Below, one piece after another: positions 45,705-57,300 of a stretch of 64,000 nucleotides of DNA. A program made the position numbers and the translations under genes. How positions within the stretch are numbered: position 1 is the stretch's first letter; each line of letters starts with the position of its first letter. The notes under the pieces are model-generated. The model made no database searches and had not been told where the DNA came from. It worked only from the letters and a program-made list of their open reading frames with translations. Location: contig NZ_BMMW01000002.1 of the NCBI RefSeq assembly GCF_014646135.1, forward strand, positions 868,001-932,000. Reading direction: 5' to 3'. Source of the stretch: Nocardia camponoti (GTDB taxonomy: Bacteria > Actinomycetota > Actinomycetes > Mycobacteriales > Mycobacteriaceae).

Positions 45705-47416
45705 GGCAGCAACTCCGTCGGAATATCGAGGTGACGGGAACGCAGCCATTCGCCGAGTCCCTTAGCTTGCGGATCGAACCTGGCCTGGTAGGCGACGCCC
45801 TTGCCAAGCAGGCCCGAAATGATGAAGTTGAGTGCGCGCAGGTTGGGCAACACGTGCCGCGTGACCTCAAGCGGCGCGGTTTCGGGAAGCAGTTCCTTGA
45901 GCTTCTCGACGGTGAGCGTGTTGACCAACCACTCCCACTGCGCGTCGGTGCGTACCCACAGGCCGATGTTGGCGTCGCCGCCCTTGTCGCCACTGCGAGC
46001 GAGCACGATCGAGCCAAGCGGCGCACGGGTGGTTTCCCCGATTGCCGGGCTGGCAGGCAGCTGAGGTTCGGCGACGGGAGCCAGTTCAAGCGTGTCGGTA
46101 GCAGGCGCGATGTCGACCCGCGTGCCGTCGGCGAGCACAGCGACGTGCGGCACTTCATTCGCATCGACGAACCCGGGCGTGAACACGCCGTAGGGCGAGC
46201 CATTGCCTGGCAGCGAGGTGAATGTGGCACCCGGGTAGCTGGCCAAAGCCAATTCAACTGCCACATTGGAGAATTCGCGGCCAACCTTATTTGGGTCGGG
46301 ATCACGCACCACACAGCGCAGCAGCGCGCTGGCCTGCTCTTCGGTCTCCGCGTCCGGCCGGTCGACGCGCGCGAGCGTCCAGCTGAGCTCGGCGGGCCGC
46401 ACTGGCAACCATGCTTCAAGCTGCCGTTTGGCCAGCTCCGCTTTGGCGTCGATATCGAGCCCGGTGAGGATGAACTCCATCTCGTTGCGGAATCCGCCGA
46501 GCGTATTGAGCGACACCTTCAACTGCGGCGGTGGCGCTTCGCCAACAACGCCGTTGATGAGCACGCGGTCGGGCGCTTCCTGGCTTACCTGGATGGAGTC
46601 GAGCCGCGTGGTGACGTCGGGACCGGCGTAGCGCGCGCTCTGAATCTCGTACATGAGCTGGGCTTCGACCGTATCGACAGTGACCGTGCCGCCGGTGCCA
46701 TCGTGCTTAGTGATGACACTCGACCCGTCGCGACGGATCTCAGCGATCGGGAAGCCCGGACGGCCAAGATCGCCAAGTTCCTTGAAGAACGCGAAGTTCC
46801 CGCCGGTGGCCTGGGTGCTGCACTCGATGACGTGACCCGCGACGACAGCGCCAGCCAACTCGTCGTAATCGCTTCTGCCCCAACCGAAATGGGCTGCGGC
46901 GGGACCGACGATGACCGACGCGTCGGTGACGCGACCAGTGACAACGATGTCGGCACCGGAGTTCAAACACTCAACGATGCCCCACGCACCGAGGTACGCG
47001 TTGGCGGTAAGCGGCTGACCCAGCCCAAGTTCGCCAGCGCGACCAACAAGGTCGTCGCCTTCAACGTGGGCGATCTTGGCGTCAAGCCCAAGCTCAGCGG
47101 CCACCTTGCGCAACCGTTCGGCAAGCCCGGCCGGGTTGAGCCCGCCCGCATTCGCGACGATCTGCACATTGCGCTCAAGCGCGAGGCCGAGGCACTCCTC
47201 GATCTGGCGCACAAAGGTTTTCGCGTAGCCGAGGCTTGGGTCTTTCATCCGGTCGCGACCCAGGATGAGCATGGTGAGTTCGGCTAGATAGTCGCCGGTG
47301 AGGACATCGAGTTCGCCGCCTTCGAGCATCTCCCGCATAGCGGAACGACGGTCACCGTAGAACCCGGAACAGTTGCCAATGCGGATGAGATCCGGGTTGG
47401 CGCTGAGGGTGCCCAT
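45701..47416 (-). CDS. AtuA-like (DUF1446) protein
   Basis: The 571-residue protein matches the DUF1446/AtuA family: N-terminal IRIGNCSGFYGDRRSAM and a C-terminal AtuA-like module (LGSIVLARSGDKGGDANIGLWV). Family members are encoded with acyclic-terpene or branched acyl-CoA carboxylases, but no reaction has been proven to my knowledge. It is first in the operon, directly behind the palindrome at 47486-47501, and overlaps the dehydrogenase gene by 4 bp. Confidence 0.88.
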   Translation of the reverse strand: MGTLSANPDLIRIGNCSGFYGDRRSAMREMLEGGELDVLTGDYLAELTMLILGRDRMKDPSLGYAKTFVRQIEECLGLALERNVQIVANAGGLNPAGLAERLRKVAAELGLDAKIAHVEGDDLVGRAGELGLGQPLTANAYLGAWGIVECLNSGADIVVTGRVTDASVIVGPAAAHFGWGRSDYDELAGAVVAGHVIECSTQATGGNFAFFKELGDLGRPGFPIAEIRRDGSSVITKHDGTGGTVTVDTVEAQLMYEIQSARYAGPDVTTRLDSIQVSQEAPDRVLINGVVGEAPPPQLKVSLNTLGGFRNEMEFILTGLDIDAKAELAKRQLEAWLPVRPAELSWTLARVDRPDAETEEQASALLRCVVRDPDPNKVGREFSNVAVELALASYPGATFTSLPGNGSPYGVFTPGFVDANEVPHVAVLADGTRVDIAPATDTLELAPVAEPQLPASPAIGETTRAPLGSIVLARSGDKGGDANIGLWVRTDAQWEWLVNTLTVEKLKELLPETAPLEVTRHVLPNLRALNFIISGLLGKGVAYQARFDPQAKGLGEWLRSRHLDIPTELLP

Positions 47417-47485
47417 GTGCGCGGTGCCTCCCTAAGACGTTGCGATGCACAGTGCAATCAGGATCACACTCCCCGCTAAAAAAAG

Positions 47486-47501
47486 CAAGCACGCGTGCTT
47501 G
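47486..47501. promoter_or_regulatory. 16-bp perfect palindrome upstream of the carboxylase operon
   Basis: CAAGCACGCGTGCTTG lies 70 bp upstream of the AtuA-like start, in an AT-richer patch after AAAAAAAG. It is of the size and type bound by TetR regulators of fatty-acid and sterol catabolism. The operon's own TetR (38188-38832) is the likely binder. It is also 36 bp upstream of the divergent small membrane protein. Confidence 0.7.
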
Positions 47502-47536
47502 TTAATTTGGGGCAATCGAGCGGGCATGATGAATTC

Positions 47537-47683
47537 ATGACCATCGCCGTCCTACTTTTCGCGCTCGCCGGCTTCTTGATCGGCGGCGCGATCGCGTTTT
47601 GGAAGACCAACCGGCCCGCTTCGGGCGCGCTCGGTGTTGCCGCGATTCTCGCCGTCGCGGGCGCGTTGCTGTGGATGCCTTAG
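47537..47683 (+). CDS. small two-helix membrane protein
   Basis: The 48-residue protein consists of two hydrophobic helices (TIAVLLFALAGFLIGGAIAFW and ALGVAAILAVAGALLWM) joined by a basic turn. I do not recognise a family. The ATG at 47537 is the natural start; the longer frame reaches into the divergent promoter. It is convergent with the cyclase gene, only 4 bp apart. Confidence 0.55.
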   Translation: MTIAVLLFALAGFLIGGAIAFWKTNRPASGALGVAAILAVAGALLWMP

Positions 47684-47687
47684 CGCG

Positions 47688-48623
47688 CTAATCGGTGACG
47701 ATTTCGAAGATTCGCGTACCTTCGGGCACGCCACTCAGCGGTGCCGCCCACGGCGGTTTTTTGTAAGGCTTCACCGTCACGCCCAGGTCGGCGAGGGTAT
47801 TTTCGCGCAACGCATCGGCGGTGGCGCTCGACATCATCAGCTTGCCTTTGCCGCCAGCTTCCATCATGCGAGCCGCGATATTCACGTCGACGCCCAGCCA
47901 GTCACCGCCGATTTCGCGTGGTGTTCCGGTGTGTAAACCGACGCGCATGCGCGGGCGGTAGCCGTCGATCTCAACGTCGGCGAGGTTGTGTCGCGCGGCA
48001 ATCGCGGCGGCCACCGCACGGTCGGGCGACGAGAAAACGGCCATCAGCCCATCGCCCATCCGCTTGACGACCGTGCCGCGCTGCTCAGCGACCGGCGGCT
48101 CGATGGCATTGGCGACCTGCCGCAACAGCGCGAGCGTGCGTTCATCACCGGCCGAAAGCGACCAGCTTGAGAACGAAACAAGGTCGGTGAACATGATCGT
48201 GACGGGCTCAGTCCCGCGACCACGCCCAACGCGTTCCAACGCGTGTTGCCACAGTTGCAGCGCGCCGAACCCAATTTCGCGGGCCGCCGTTGGCGAACCG
48301 CCGGAAATCTTGTCGGCCGCACGCGCGACCGCACGCGCGCCACCCGGGCCCGAAACCGACAGCGGGTCGCCGAAGGCAGGGTCGCCGGGCAGCTGGGCAC
48401 GTGCTTTGCGTACCGCGCCGATGATGTCGGCGCGCCGATTGGCGGCGTGCAGTTTCGCGGAGATTCGTGCCGCGCGGTTAGCCGCCTTCCGCTGACTTGA
48501 CTCGTCAACTGATTGATCACTATCAGCGATCGCATCGGACACTGTCGGCTCCAACGGGATAACCACATCCGAGACCGCATCGCGCGCTCGCGGATTCCGC
48601 CCGCCAGAAGGCGTTTCACTCAC
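47688..48623 (-). CDS. class III adenylate cyclase-type nucleotide cyclase
   Basis: The 311-residue protein has an N-terminal helical region (about 1-145) and a C-terminal class III cyclase domain: FTDLVSFSSW with the first metal-binding Asp, VKRMGDGLMAVF with the purine-selecting Lys and second Asp, and DVNIAARM with the transition-state Asn and Arg. All catalytic positions are present, so it should make cAMP. No membrane segment is seen. The start, a GTG at 48623, is uncertain. Confidence 0.85.
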   Translation of the reverse strand: MSETPSGGRNPRARDAVSDVVIPLEPTVSDAIADSDQSVDESSQRKAANRAARISAKLHAANRRADIIGAVRKARAQLPGDPAFGDPLSVSGPGGARAVARAADKISGGSPTAAREIGFGALQLWQHALERVGRGRGTEPVTIMFTDLVSFSSWSLSAGDERTLALLRQVANAIEPPVAEQRGTVVKRMGDGLMAVFSSPDRAVAAAIAARHNLADVEIDGYRPRMRVGLHTGTPREIGGDWLGVDVNIAARMMEAGGKGKLMMSSATADALRENTLADLGVTVKPYKKPPWAAPLSGVPEGTRIFEIVTD

Positions 48624-48655
48624 CAGGCGAGGGTATCGCACGCGCGCGCGACCGA

Positions 48656-49414
48656 TCAGGCGTCGCGTCGGTTGACCACGACGAGCGCGACACCGAAAAC
48701 GATGGCGACGAACACGCCGAAATACACGATGCTGCCCCACGGTCCCCAGTGCCATTCGCCCGGCACATCGCCCGGCGTCAGGAACCGATTCGCGTTCTGA
48801 AACGGCAGGAATGGCTTCACGTTGCGGCCGAACGAACCGAACGCGCCGAGCAGCGATTCGATGACGAGCGACCACAGCACGATCAGCGAGATCGCGGCGG
48901 CGGATTGTCGAACGAGGACACCGACACCGATCGCGAGAACGACGCACAACAGCGCGTAAATCGCGATGCCGTAGATGGCACGCCAGTTCCCGTCGAGGGT
49001 GAGCAGCGGGGCGCTGTCGCCCGCGATGAGCTTGGCGGCCCCGAACGCGACCAACGCGAGCGCGAACGTGAGCACCGCCGCGTAAACCCCGACGAGCACG
49101 GCCTTGGCGATGATCACCAGACTGCGGTTGGGCACGGCCATGAAACTCGTGCGAACGACGCCGAAGCGATATTCGCTGGTCACGGTCAGCGCGGCCATGA
49201 TCATCAGCACGAGCACGCCGAAGCCGGAAACGCCCGAAACGACGATGTCGGGTGTGAGCTCAGGTACTTCGCCTGAGTCGGCGCCCGACGCCGCCTTGGT
49301 GACGACCGCGATGAGAATCGCAAGGCCGAGCCCGAGCACGATGACGATCGCCGACGACCACCACGGCGACCGAGTAGAGGTGAGTTTGATTCGTTCCGCA
49401 GCCATTACGCCCAT
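48656..49414 (-). CDS. ABC-2 type transporter permease
   Basis: The 252-residue protein has about six membrane helices and the ABC-2 permease layout with a large loop after helix 1. It shares one base with the ATPase stop upstream, so the pair is coupled. Cargo unknown; such two-gene systems often export drugs, lipids or peptides. Confidence 0.88.
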   Translation of the reverse strand: MGVMAAERIKLTSTRSPWWSSAIVIVLGLGLAILIAVVTKAASGADSGEVPELTPDIVVSGVSGFGVLVLMIMAALTVTSEYRFGVVRTSFMAVPNRSLVIIAKAVLVGVYAAVLTFALALVAFGAAKLIAGDSAPLLTLDGNWRAIYGIAIYALLCVVLAIGVGVLVRQSAAAISLIVLWSLVIESLLGAFGSFGRNVKPFLPFQNANRFLTPGDVPGEWHWGPWGSIVYFGVFVAIVFGVALVVVNRRDA

Positions 49415-50373
49415 CAGAGCGCGCCTCCCATCGGTTTCTGCACGCTGACGTCGCCGCCGAGGTTGGCACCGTGGTACTGCACAGCGCCGCCGGTCATCCG
49501 CATGAACGCCTCTTCGAGCGAAGCCTGTTGCGGTGCCAATTCATACAGCGTGAGCGAGTTCTTTCCTGCCAATTCGCCGACGGCGTCGCTGGTCTGACCT
49601 GCGACGATGAGTGCGGGATTGCCATCGGTCTTGTCCTCGCGCACGGTCATGCCGTTAGTGGTGAGCAAGTCGCGAAGTGTTTCGAGTTGCGGGCTGCGGA
49701 CGCGCACCGACTGTTCAGACGCGCGGTCGATGAAGCTCTTCGTCGAACCGTCGAACATGAGCTTGCCCTGACCGATAACGACAAGGTGGTCGGCGGTTTG
49801 TGCCATTTCCGAAAGGAGGTGGCTCGAAACGAGCACGGTCCTGCCTTCGGCGGCGAGGCCCTGCATGAAGCGACGAATCCAGAGGATGCCCTCGGGGTCG
49901 AGGCCGTTGACCGGCTCGTCGAAAAGCAGCACCTTCGGGTCGCCGAGCAGCGCGGCGGCGAGACCGAGTCGCTGCGACATGCCAAGCGAGAACCCACCCG
50001 CGTTCTTGCCAGCGACCTCGCTCAAGCCGACGAGCCGAAGGACCTCGTCGACCCGGGACGCCGGAATGTCGTTGGACGCGGCCAGCCAACGCAGATGCGC
50101 GCGAGCCGACCGATTCGGGTGTACCCACTTCGCATCGAGCAGCGCGCCGACTTGCGTGAGCGGGCGGTCGAGTTCGCCGTATGGCTTGCCGTTGATCGTC
50201 GCGGTGCCCGCTGTCGGGCGATCTAGCCCAAGGATCATCCGCATTGTCGTTGATTTACCTGCGCCGTTGGGCCCCAAGAAGCCGGTCACTTGTCCAGGAC
50301 GGACGGTGAACGACAAATCTTGGACCGCAGCGGTCTGGCCGAATTTCTTCGTCAGCCCGTTCAGTTCAATCAT
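49414..50373 (-). CDS. ABC transporter ATPase (drug/ABC-2 type)
   Basis: The 319-residue ATPase has Walker A GPNGAGKST, signature FSLGMSQRLGLAAALL, Walker B KVLLFDEPVNGLDPEG and a long C-terminal tail (about 215-319) typical of CcmA/DrrA-like exporters. I chose the ATG at 50373 with GGAG upstream over the ATG at 50385. It energises the adjacent ABC-2 permease. Confidence 0.92.
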   Translation of the reverse strand: MIELNGLTKKFGQTAAVQDLSFTVRPGQVTGFLGPNGAGKSTTMRMILGLDRPTAGTATINGKPYGELDRPLTQVGALLDAKWVHPNRSARAHLRWLAASNDIPASRVDEVLRLVGLSEVAGKNAGGFSLGMSQRLGLAAALLGDPKVLLFDEPVNGLDPEGILWIRRFMQGLAAEGRTVLVSSHLLSEMAQTADHLVVIGQGKLMFDGSTKSFIDRASEQSVRVRSPQLETLRDLLTTNGMTVREDKTDGNPALIVAGQTSDAVGELAGKNSLTLYELAPQQASLEEAFMRMTGGAVQYHGANLGGDVSVQKPMGGAL

Positions 50374-50418
50374 GGTCTCCACCATGCCGCAAATCTGCGG
50401 CCGGTGGATGGACGCGCG

Positions 50419-51396
<978 letters not shown>

Positions 51397-51400
<4 letters not shown>

Positions 51401-52461
51401 TGACGTCCTCCTACGGTCGGGGATGAGAAACGTTGGGGGTCGGCGAGATTCGGTGTCTCATCGCCTTCGAGCAGTCGCGGAATGAGTTCGGCGGTGAGCG
51501 CGAGGGAGAGCATCCCGTTGCGGCCGTGGCCGGTTGCCGCGATCACGCGGTCGTCGAGTGGGCCGAGCAGCGGAAGGTTGTCGGGGGTTGATGGGCGCAA
51601 ACCCGCTGCGGCTTCGGCTAATTCGTATTCGGCGACGCCGCCGAAGATCGTTTCGGCGTCGGCGATGAGGTCGCGTACGCCGCCGACGGTGACGGTGGTG
51701 TCGAAACCCGCCTCGTATTGTGTTGCGCCAACGACGATTCCGTCGTCGCGTGGGACGAAGTAGAGGGGTCGACCGTGGACGCGGGCGCGGATGACGCGCT
51801 TGGGTGCGGGTTGCGCGCCGATGCGATGACGGAGGCGCAGGATTTCGCCCTTCACCGGTCGCACGGGAAGGTCGGGCCAGAGTTGCGCCGACTGCGCACC
51901 TGCCGCGAGCACTACGCGATCGTGCGGCAGATTATCAAGGGAGGCAACGGTTTCCGCGCGCATCTCCACCTGCGCGCACGCCTTGTTGAGTGCGCGCAAG
52001 AGGACGCGGTTGTCGATCGCGGATTCGCCGGTGGTGACTAAACCCGCGCGCACGGATCGGGCCAGTGCGGGTTCGGCGGCGCGGACACCAGCGCGGTCAA
52101 GGAGCTCGGTTTGGTGGCCGAGGCTGCCGAGCCAGTCGGCGACCGTGCGCAGATCGGCGACGTCGGCGCTGTCGAGCGCGACGGTCATCGTCTGTTCGGC
52201 GACGAAAACCGATTCGCCGGTGGTCGCGCGGAGCTGTTCGGCGAAGGCTGGCCACGCGGCTAGGGCCGCCGCGCCGAACGTGAGCACGCGTTCTTCGCCG
52301 GGCCAACCTTCGGAAAGGGGGGCGAGCATCCCGCCCGCGACCCACGACGCGCCGCTTCCGGGAGTCGGATCGAAAACGGTGACGCTCCAGCCCGCGTTAG
52401 CGGCCTGCCATGCGACAGCGAGCCCGACGGCCCCGCCACCCACGACCGCCAGCGTCCGCAT
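51397..52461 (-). CDS. thiO: glycine oxidase ThiO
   Basis: The 354-residue FAD enzyme oxidises glycine to the imine used by ThiG. It has the N-terminal Rossmann motif VVGGGAVGLAVAW and the late segment GLRPSTPDNLPLLGPL, typical of the DAAO family. The ATG at 52461 was chosen; a GTG at 52470 is possible. It is divergent from thiE across 109 bp with no visible TPP aptamer. Confidence 0.93.
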
Positions 52462-52570
52462 TGCCCACACCTGCCCTACTCGTCAACCATCCGTGGTCAA
52501 TCGTAGTAGGCGAGTTCCCTGGCAGTGCGTGCGCTAGCCCCGGACCCACGCCGACGGCTACGGTTCAAAC

Positions 52571-53275
52571 GTGCAGCCGACCCATCCCAACCGCGCCGTC
52601 CCGCCCCGCGAACGCCTGTCGAACGCGTTGCTTTACCTGTGCACCGACGCGCGTCGGGAGAAGGGCGACCTCGCCCGATTCGTCGATGCCGCGCTGGCCG
52701 GTGGCGTCGACATCGTGCAGTTGCGCGACAAAGGGTCGGCCGGGGAAAAGCAATTCGGCCCACTCGAAGCCAAGGCCGAGCTGGGCGCGCTCGCCGAGAT
52801 CAAGGCGGCGACCCGCAGGCACGGCGCGCTGCTCGCGGTGAACGACCGCGCCGACATCGCGCTCGCCGCCGGTGCCGACGTCCTGCACCTCGGCCAGGGC
52901 GACCTGCCGCCCGCGTACGCGCGACGCATCCTCGGCCCTGACGTGGTGATCGGCCGCTCGACGCACAATCGCGCCCAAGCTGGCCTCGCCGCGATCGACG
53001 GCAACCTCGACTACTTCTGCACCGGCCCGATCTGGACAACGCCGACGAAACCGGGCCGTCAGGCCGCTGGGCTCGACTTCGTGAGCTCGACCTACGACGC
53101 GCACCCGACGTTGCCGTGGTTCGCGATCGGTGGAGTCGACGCTGAGCGCTTGCCTGAGGTGCTGGCGGCGGGGGCGCGCCGGGTTGTTGTCGTCCGGGCG
53201 ATCACGGAAGCCGCCGACCCGCGCGCTGCTGCGCGCCAACTCAAGGACGCGTTGCTGGCTGCGAACCAGCAGTAG
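52571..53275 (+). CDS. thiE: thiamine-phosphate synthase ThiE
   Basis: The 234-residue TIM-barrel enzyme joins the pyrimidine and thiazole halves. Visible motifs are [34 protein letters not shown] and [13 protein letters not shown], which bind pyrophosphate and substrate. The start is a GTG at 52571. Its stop faces the convergent mutT-like gene across repeat copy E. Confidence 0.94.
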   Translation: MQPTHPNRAVPPRERLSNALLYLCTDARREKGDLARFVDAALAGGVDIVQLRDKGSAGEKQFGPLEAKAELGALAEIKAATRRHGALLAVNDRADIALAAGADVLHLGQGDLPPAYARRILGPDVVIGRSTHNRAQAGLAAIDGNLDYFCTGPIWTTPTKPGRQAAGLDFVSSTYDAHPTLPWFAIGGVDAERLPEVLAAGARRVVVVRAITEAADPRAAARQLKDALLAANQQ

Positions 53276-53345
53276 TCTCCGCCGGGTGGCGAAACGCACC
53301 TTGCAAACACGCAGGTCAGCGGGCCTAACTTAGGGTCGGCAAAGA

Positions 53346-53420
53346 TGGCATTTTCGTGCACTTTCGCGCCCAACCAGCCGATTTGAGCACGAATCGGCGC
53401 GAACCTGCACGATTTTGCTA
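53346..53420. repeat. palindromic dispersed repeat, copy E
   Basis: A 75-bp core with arms TGGCATTTTCGTGCA and TGCACGATTTTGCTA and an inner perfect pair GCCGATT / AATCGGC, so the whole copy can fold into one long hairpin. It lacks the outer GCAAC-N6-GTTGC palindrome. It occupies the gap between convergent thiE and the Nudix gene, and its last three bases form the Nudix stop codon. Bidirectional termination is plausible. Confidence 0.83.
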
Positions 53421-54056
53421 CTCGCTCCGAGCCGCAAGCACCTGCTCACGGCTGACAACCAGTCCATCGACCGTCGCCTCGCCAAGTACCAGCGCTTCCA
53501 CCTCGGGCGCGGTCGTCAACCACACGAAATCGTCGCCAACCTCAACCGTGCACGGCAACAGCGCCGCGACTTCGGGATCGGGGTCGATGACGCGAAAAGG
53601 CTTGGCGCGCAACGTCGGCCATGCGAGCGCGAACGCTGGGTGTAGCGGCAGCTCCGCCACCTCATCCTCCGGAATCCACGTCACCTCGACACTTTCCTTG
53701 TTCGTCACCGTCGGCAGCAACGTCGACGTGTCGGCGATAACGGTCGTATAAGTCCATCCCCCTTCTACGACGTGCGTGACCCGCTCGGCGCGTACGCGGA
53801 TGTCGGCGGCGTCAAGCCCTGCCTCCTCGTTAGTCTCGCGCAACGCCGCGTGTTCAGGGGTTTCATGTGAATCGCGAGCTCCCCCGGGTAACGCCCACGT
53901 ATCACCTTGGTGGCTCCACTCGGCCCGATGTTGCAAAAGCACTGCCGCGAGACCTGATGGCAGCGGGGCGCGCAGCAACAGGCCAGCCGCGCCGAATCGG
54001 CCCCAGTATTTCTCGCCGTCAGGGCCTTCGGACCAGCCGTTTCCGTCGTTGAGCAC
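53418..54056 (-). CDS. Nudix hydrolase (MutT3-like)
   Basis: The 212-residue protein has the Nudix box GGARDSHETPEHAALRETNE followed by EAG, with the metal-binding glutamates in place. It may sanitise oxidised nucleotides as MutT-type enzymes do; the position next to thiE matches M. tuberculosis mutT3 (Rv0413). The stop codon lies in the terminal bases of repeat copy E. Confidence 0.88.
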   Translation of the reverse strand: MLNDGNGWSEGPDGEKYWGRFGAAGLLLRAPLPSGLAAVLLQHRAEWSHQGDTWALPGGARDSHETPEHAALRETNEEAGLDAADIRVRAERVTHVVEGGWTYTTVIADTSTLLPTVTNKESVEVTWIPEDEVAELPLHPAFALAWPTLRAKPFRVIDPDPEVAALLPCTVEVGDDFVWLTTAPEVEALVLGEATVDGLVVSREQVLAARSE

Positions 54057-54344
54057 GCTGCTCTCCCGTCGTCATCCCTGCCTGAAGATGCGGGGCAAGG
54101 TCGGAGAAAGGTTACGTCGGATTCGCACTCTGGTACCGATTCGGACTCGGATGCGAATGCGTATTCCACCGTCTTGGTAACAGCGGTAACGGTTCTAGTT
54201 ACGGTCTGGCAACCCCAGCGCTCGTCGCGGTGTAGCCACCCCGAAGTGTCCCTAAGTTCGCGTGCGGAATTGCTCGTGTCCTGGCAACTGCACTGTCGCA
54301 CACGCCTACGCCGTCGAGGGCGAGTGGTCCTTCGGAGGAAAAAT
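54057..54344. promoter_or_regulatory. leader region of the DUF11 surface protein
   Basis: A 288-bp stretch without a gene, between the divergent Nudix gene and the surface-protein ATG. It contains GTAAC-GGTTCTA-GTTAC (about 54187-54203) and ATTCGCA/TGCGAAT arms (about 54120-54165), and ends with GGAGGAAAAAT before the ATG. I cannot assign a known riboswitch. A long 5' leader is common for secreted cell-wall proteins. Confidence 0.4.
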
Positions 54345-57300
54345 ATGAAGTCAATGGCCGTGTGGACGCGATCGCTGATCGTTGTCCTCTTACTCGGATT
54401 ACTCGCAACGTGGGGTGCGACCGCTGCGGTGGCGAGACCGCCGACGCCGCCCCCACCAACCTCAACTACCGCGCCGCAGGCGACTTCGCCTGCGGCCATT
54501 CCCGTTTCACCGGCAAACGTGCCCAACGCTCGGGAAATCCAAGGCGGTCCGCTCAACTGCATGGTCCTTTATTCGGTCATGGGCGGGCAAAACTACGCCA
54601 ATGAGATCAACCCCGACACCGGCGTCGGGACGCAATCGTTCCCGGTTGAGCCGAGCGGGCCATTCATTGAGCACAACCAGCTCGGCATCGGGCCGAATGG
54701 GTCGTACGCCGTTTACACCTCGGCCGACGGCCGGATCTACGTCTACGACCCGGCAACCGGCACAACCAAGAGCGCGCCAAAGGTGCTCACCGTGCCCCTG
54801 ACCCACGGTGGCGTGAACCCCGCCAACGGGCTGTTCTATTACGGCGGCTACAACCCGTTCGGCGAGTACTTCGCGTTCGCCGCCTTCGATCCGGTGACCA
54901 TGGAGTCCAAGGGCACCGTCATGTTGGTTGAGACGACGCCCGATTCCCCCGGTGGCAACGGCGACCTTGCCTTCGACGCCGAAGGCAACATGTACTTCGT
55001 CGCCGCATCCGACACCCAGGGCGCGATCTACCGCGTTTCCGCGCCGATGCCGACCGCCGGGCCGCCCGGATACGTCCCCGGCACCGCGATCACCCCGGTC
55101 ACATCCGCACTGCAATCGTCGAACTCGGCAGCGTTCGGCCCCGGCGGTTATCTCTACATCAGCGACGGCACCACGCTCACCAAGGTTGACCCGAGCACCG
55201 GCGCGTTGCTGAGCAAAGTGCCGACGGTGAGCATGTACGACATGGGTTCGTGCACCGGCCCGAACACGATCACCCTGCAAAAGGATCTGCCGCAGGGTCG
55301 TGTGCAGCCGACCGACCAGTTCGGGCTCGCCATCACCGGCGGTGGCCTGAGCACGGGCAACACCGCGACAACCACCGGCACCGCGACCGGCATCCAGCCG
55401 GATAAGGCAGGACCGGTGCTCGCGTTGTCGGGTACCACTTACACGATCACCGAAACCGCTTCTGGCACAACCAGTTTGAGTAGCTACAACTCGAAGTGGA
55501 AGTGCACGACAGGCGCGGGTGCGACGGTCGCGGAAGGTACCGGGCACACCGGTCAGTTCACCTACCCGCAGACGAACGCCGATGGTGAAACGATCCACTG
55601 CGTCTTCACCAACGACGCGCTCGAACCCAAAATCGACCTCGAAAAGTCGGTGAGCCCGGCCTCCTTCGACAAGGCGGGTGACACACTCACCTACTCGTTC
55701 AAGGTCACCAACTCCGGCAATCTCCCGCTGACCGACGTGAAGGTCGACGAGACGTCGTTCACTGGTACGGGCCAGCTTTCGGCCATTACGTGCCCGAAGA
55801 CGTCGCTCGCGCCGGGTGAGTCGATGACCTGCACCGCCACCTACACGGTCACCCAGGCCGACGTTGACGCGGGCAAGATCGACAACACCGCGACCGCGAC
55901 CGGCACCCCGCCAAGCGGGACGAAACCGGTATCGCCGCCGTCGGGGATCTCGGTGCCCGGCAGCCAAACGCCCAACATCGCGATCGTGAAGTCGGTGACC
56001 CCGACGATCATGACCGAAGCGGGCCAGGTGCTCACCTACCACTTCGTCGTCACCAACACCGGCAACGTGACTATCCATGACGTGGTTGTCACCGACACCG
56101 CGTTCACCGGTTCGGGTCAGCTCTCGCCCATTACCTGCGCCAAGACCACGTTGGCACCGGGCGAATCGGCTGACTGCACCGCGACCTACCAGGTAACCCA
56201 GGCCGACCTCGACGCGGGCAAGATCGACAACACCGCCGTCGCGACCGGCAAGGTGCCCGGCAAGCCCGACGTCACGTCGCCGCCTGATGAGGCGACCGTC
56301 GTCGGCAAGCAGACGCCTTCGCTCGACCTCACGAAGACGGCGACGCCGTCAAGCGGGGTGAAGGCGGGCGACACCGTCACCTACACGTTCCGCATCACCA
56401 ACACCGGTGACGTGACCGTGCACGACGTGACGGTCGAGGAAACCGCGTTCACCGGTTCGGGTCAGCTTTCGGCAATCACCTGCTCGAAGACCACGCTGGC
56501 ACCGGGCGAGTCGACCGACTGCACCGCGACTTACACAGTCACCCAGGCCGACGTCGACGCCGGAACGATCCAGAACACGGCCAACGCGGCGGGCAAGACG
56601 CCGAACGGGCAGCACGTTGTTTCGCCGCCCGCGCACGCGGTGGTGACGCCGGTCAAGCCGTGCCCGCCGCCGACGCCAATCCCGCCGTGCTGCAACCCAA
56701 CTCCACCACCACCGCCTCCGCCGGGTCCGTGCTGCACGCCGAACCCGCCGCCGCCTCCGTGCTGCGGTCCGCATCCGGGTAATCCCGGCGGCGGTGGGGG
56801 CGGCGGTGGCGGCGGTGCCGGTGGCGGGGGCGGTGCAGGCGGTGGCGGCGGTGCCGGAGGTGGCGGCGGCGCAGGTGGCGGTGGCGGTGCCGGTGGTGGC
56901 GGCGGCGCCGGTGGGGGCGGCGGCGCTGGCGGTGCCGGTGGCGGTGGTGGCGGCGGCGGCGGGGGCGCTGGCGGTGCGGGTGGCGGCGGGGGCGGTGCCG
57001 GTGGCGCTGCTCAGTCGCAGTCGCAGTCGCAGTCGCAGTCGCAGTCGCAGTCGCAAGCATCGGCGACGATCTCAGGCGTCGGCTCGCTGCCCATCCCACT
57101 CCCCATCCCGATTCCGATCCCCATCCCAGCTGGTGGCGGTGGTGGCGGCGCTGCTCCGGCGGCCCCGGCCGCGCCCGCTGCCCCGGCCGCACCTGCGGCA
57201 CCCGCCGCCCCGGCAGCGCCCGTAGTGGTCCAGGTGCCGTCGTACCCGCAGGTGCAGTACGTGCCGCAACCGGCACCGGGGCCCGGTCCCGACCAAGGTC

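Noticed and set aside
54204..54344. c-di-AMP or cobalamin riboswitch before the surface-protein gene
   Set aside because: I could not find the conserved core sequences of either class; only short inverted repeats are visible.
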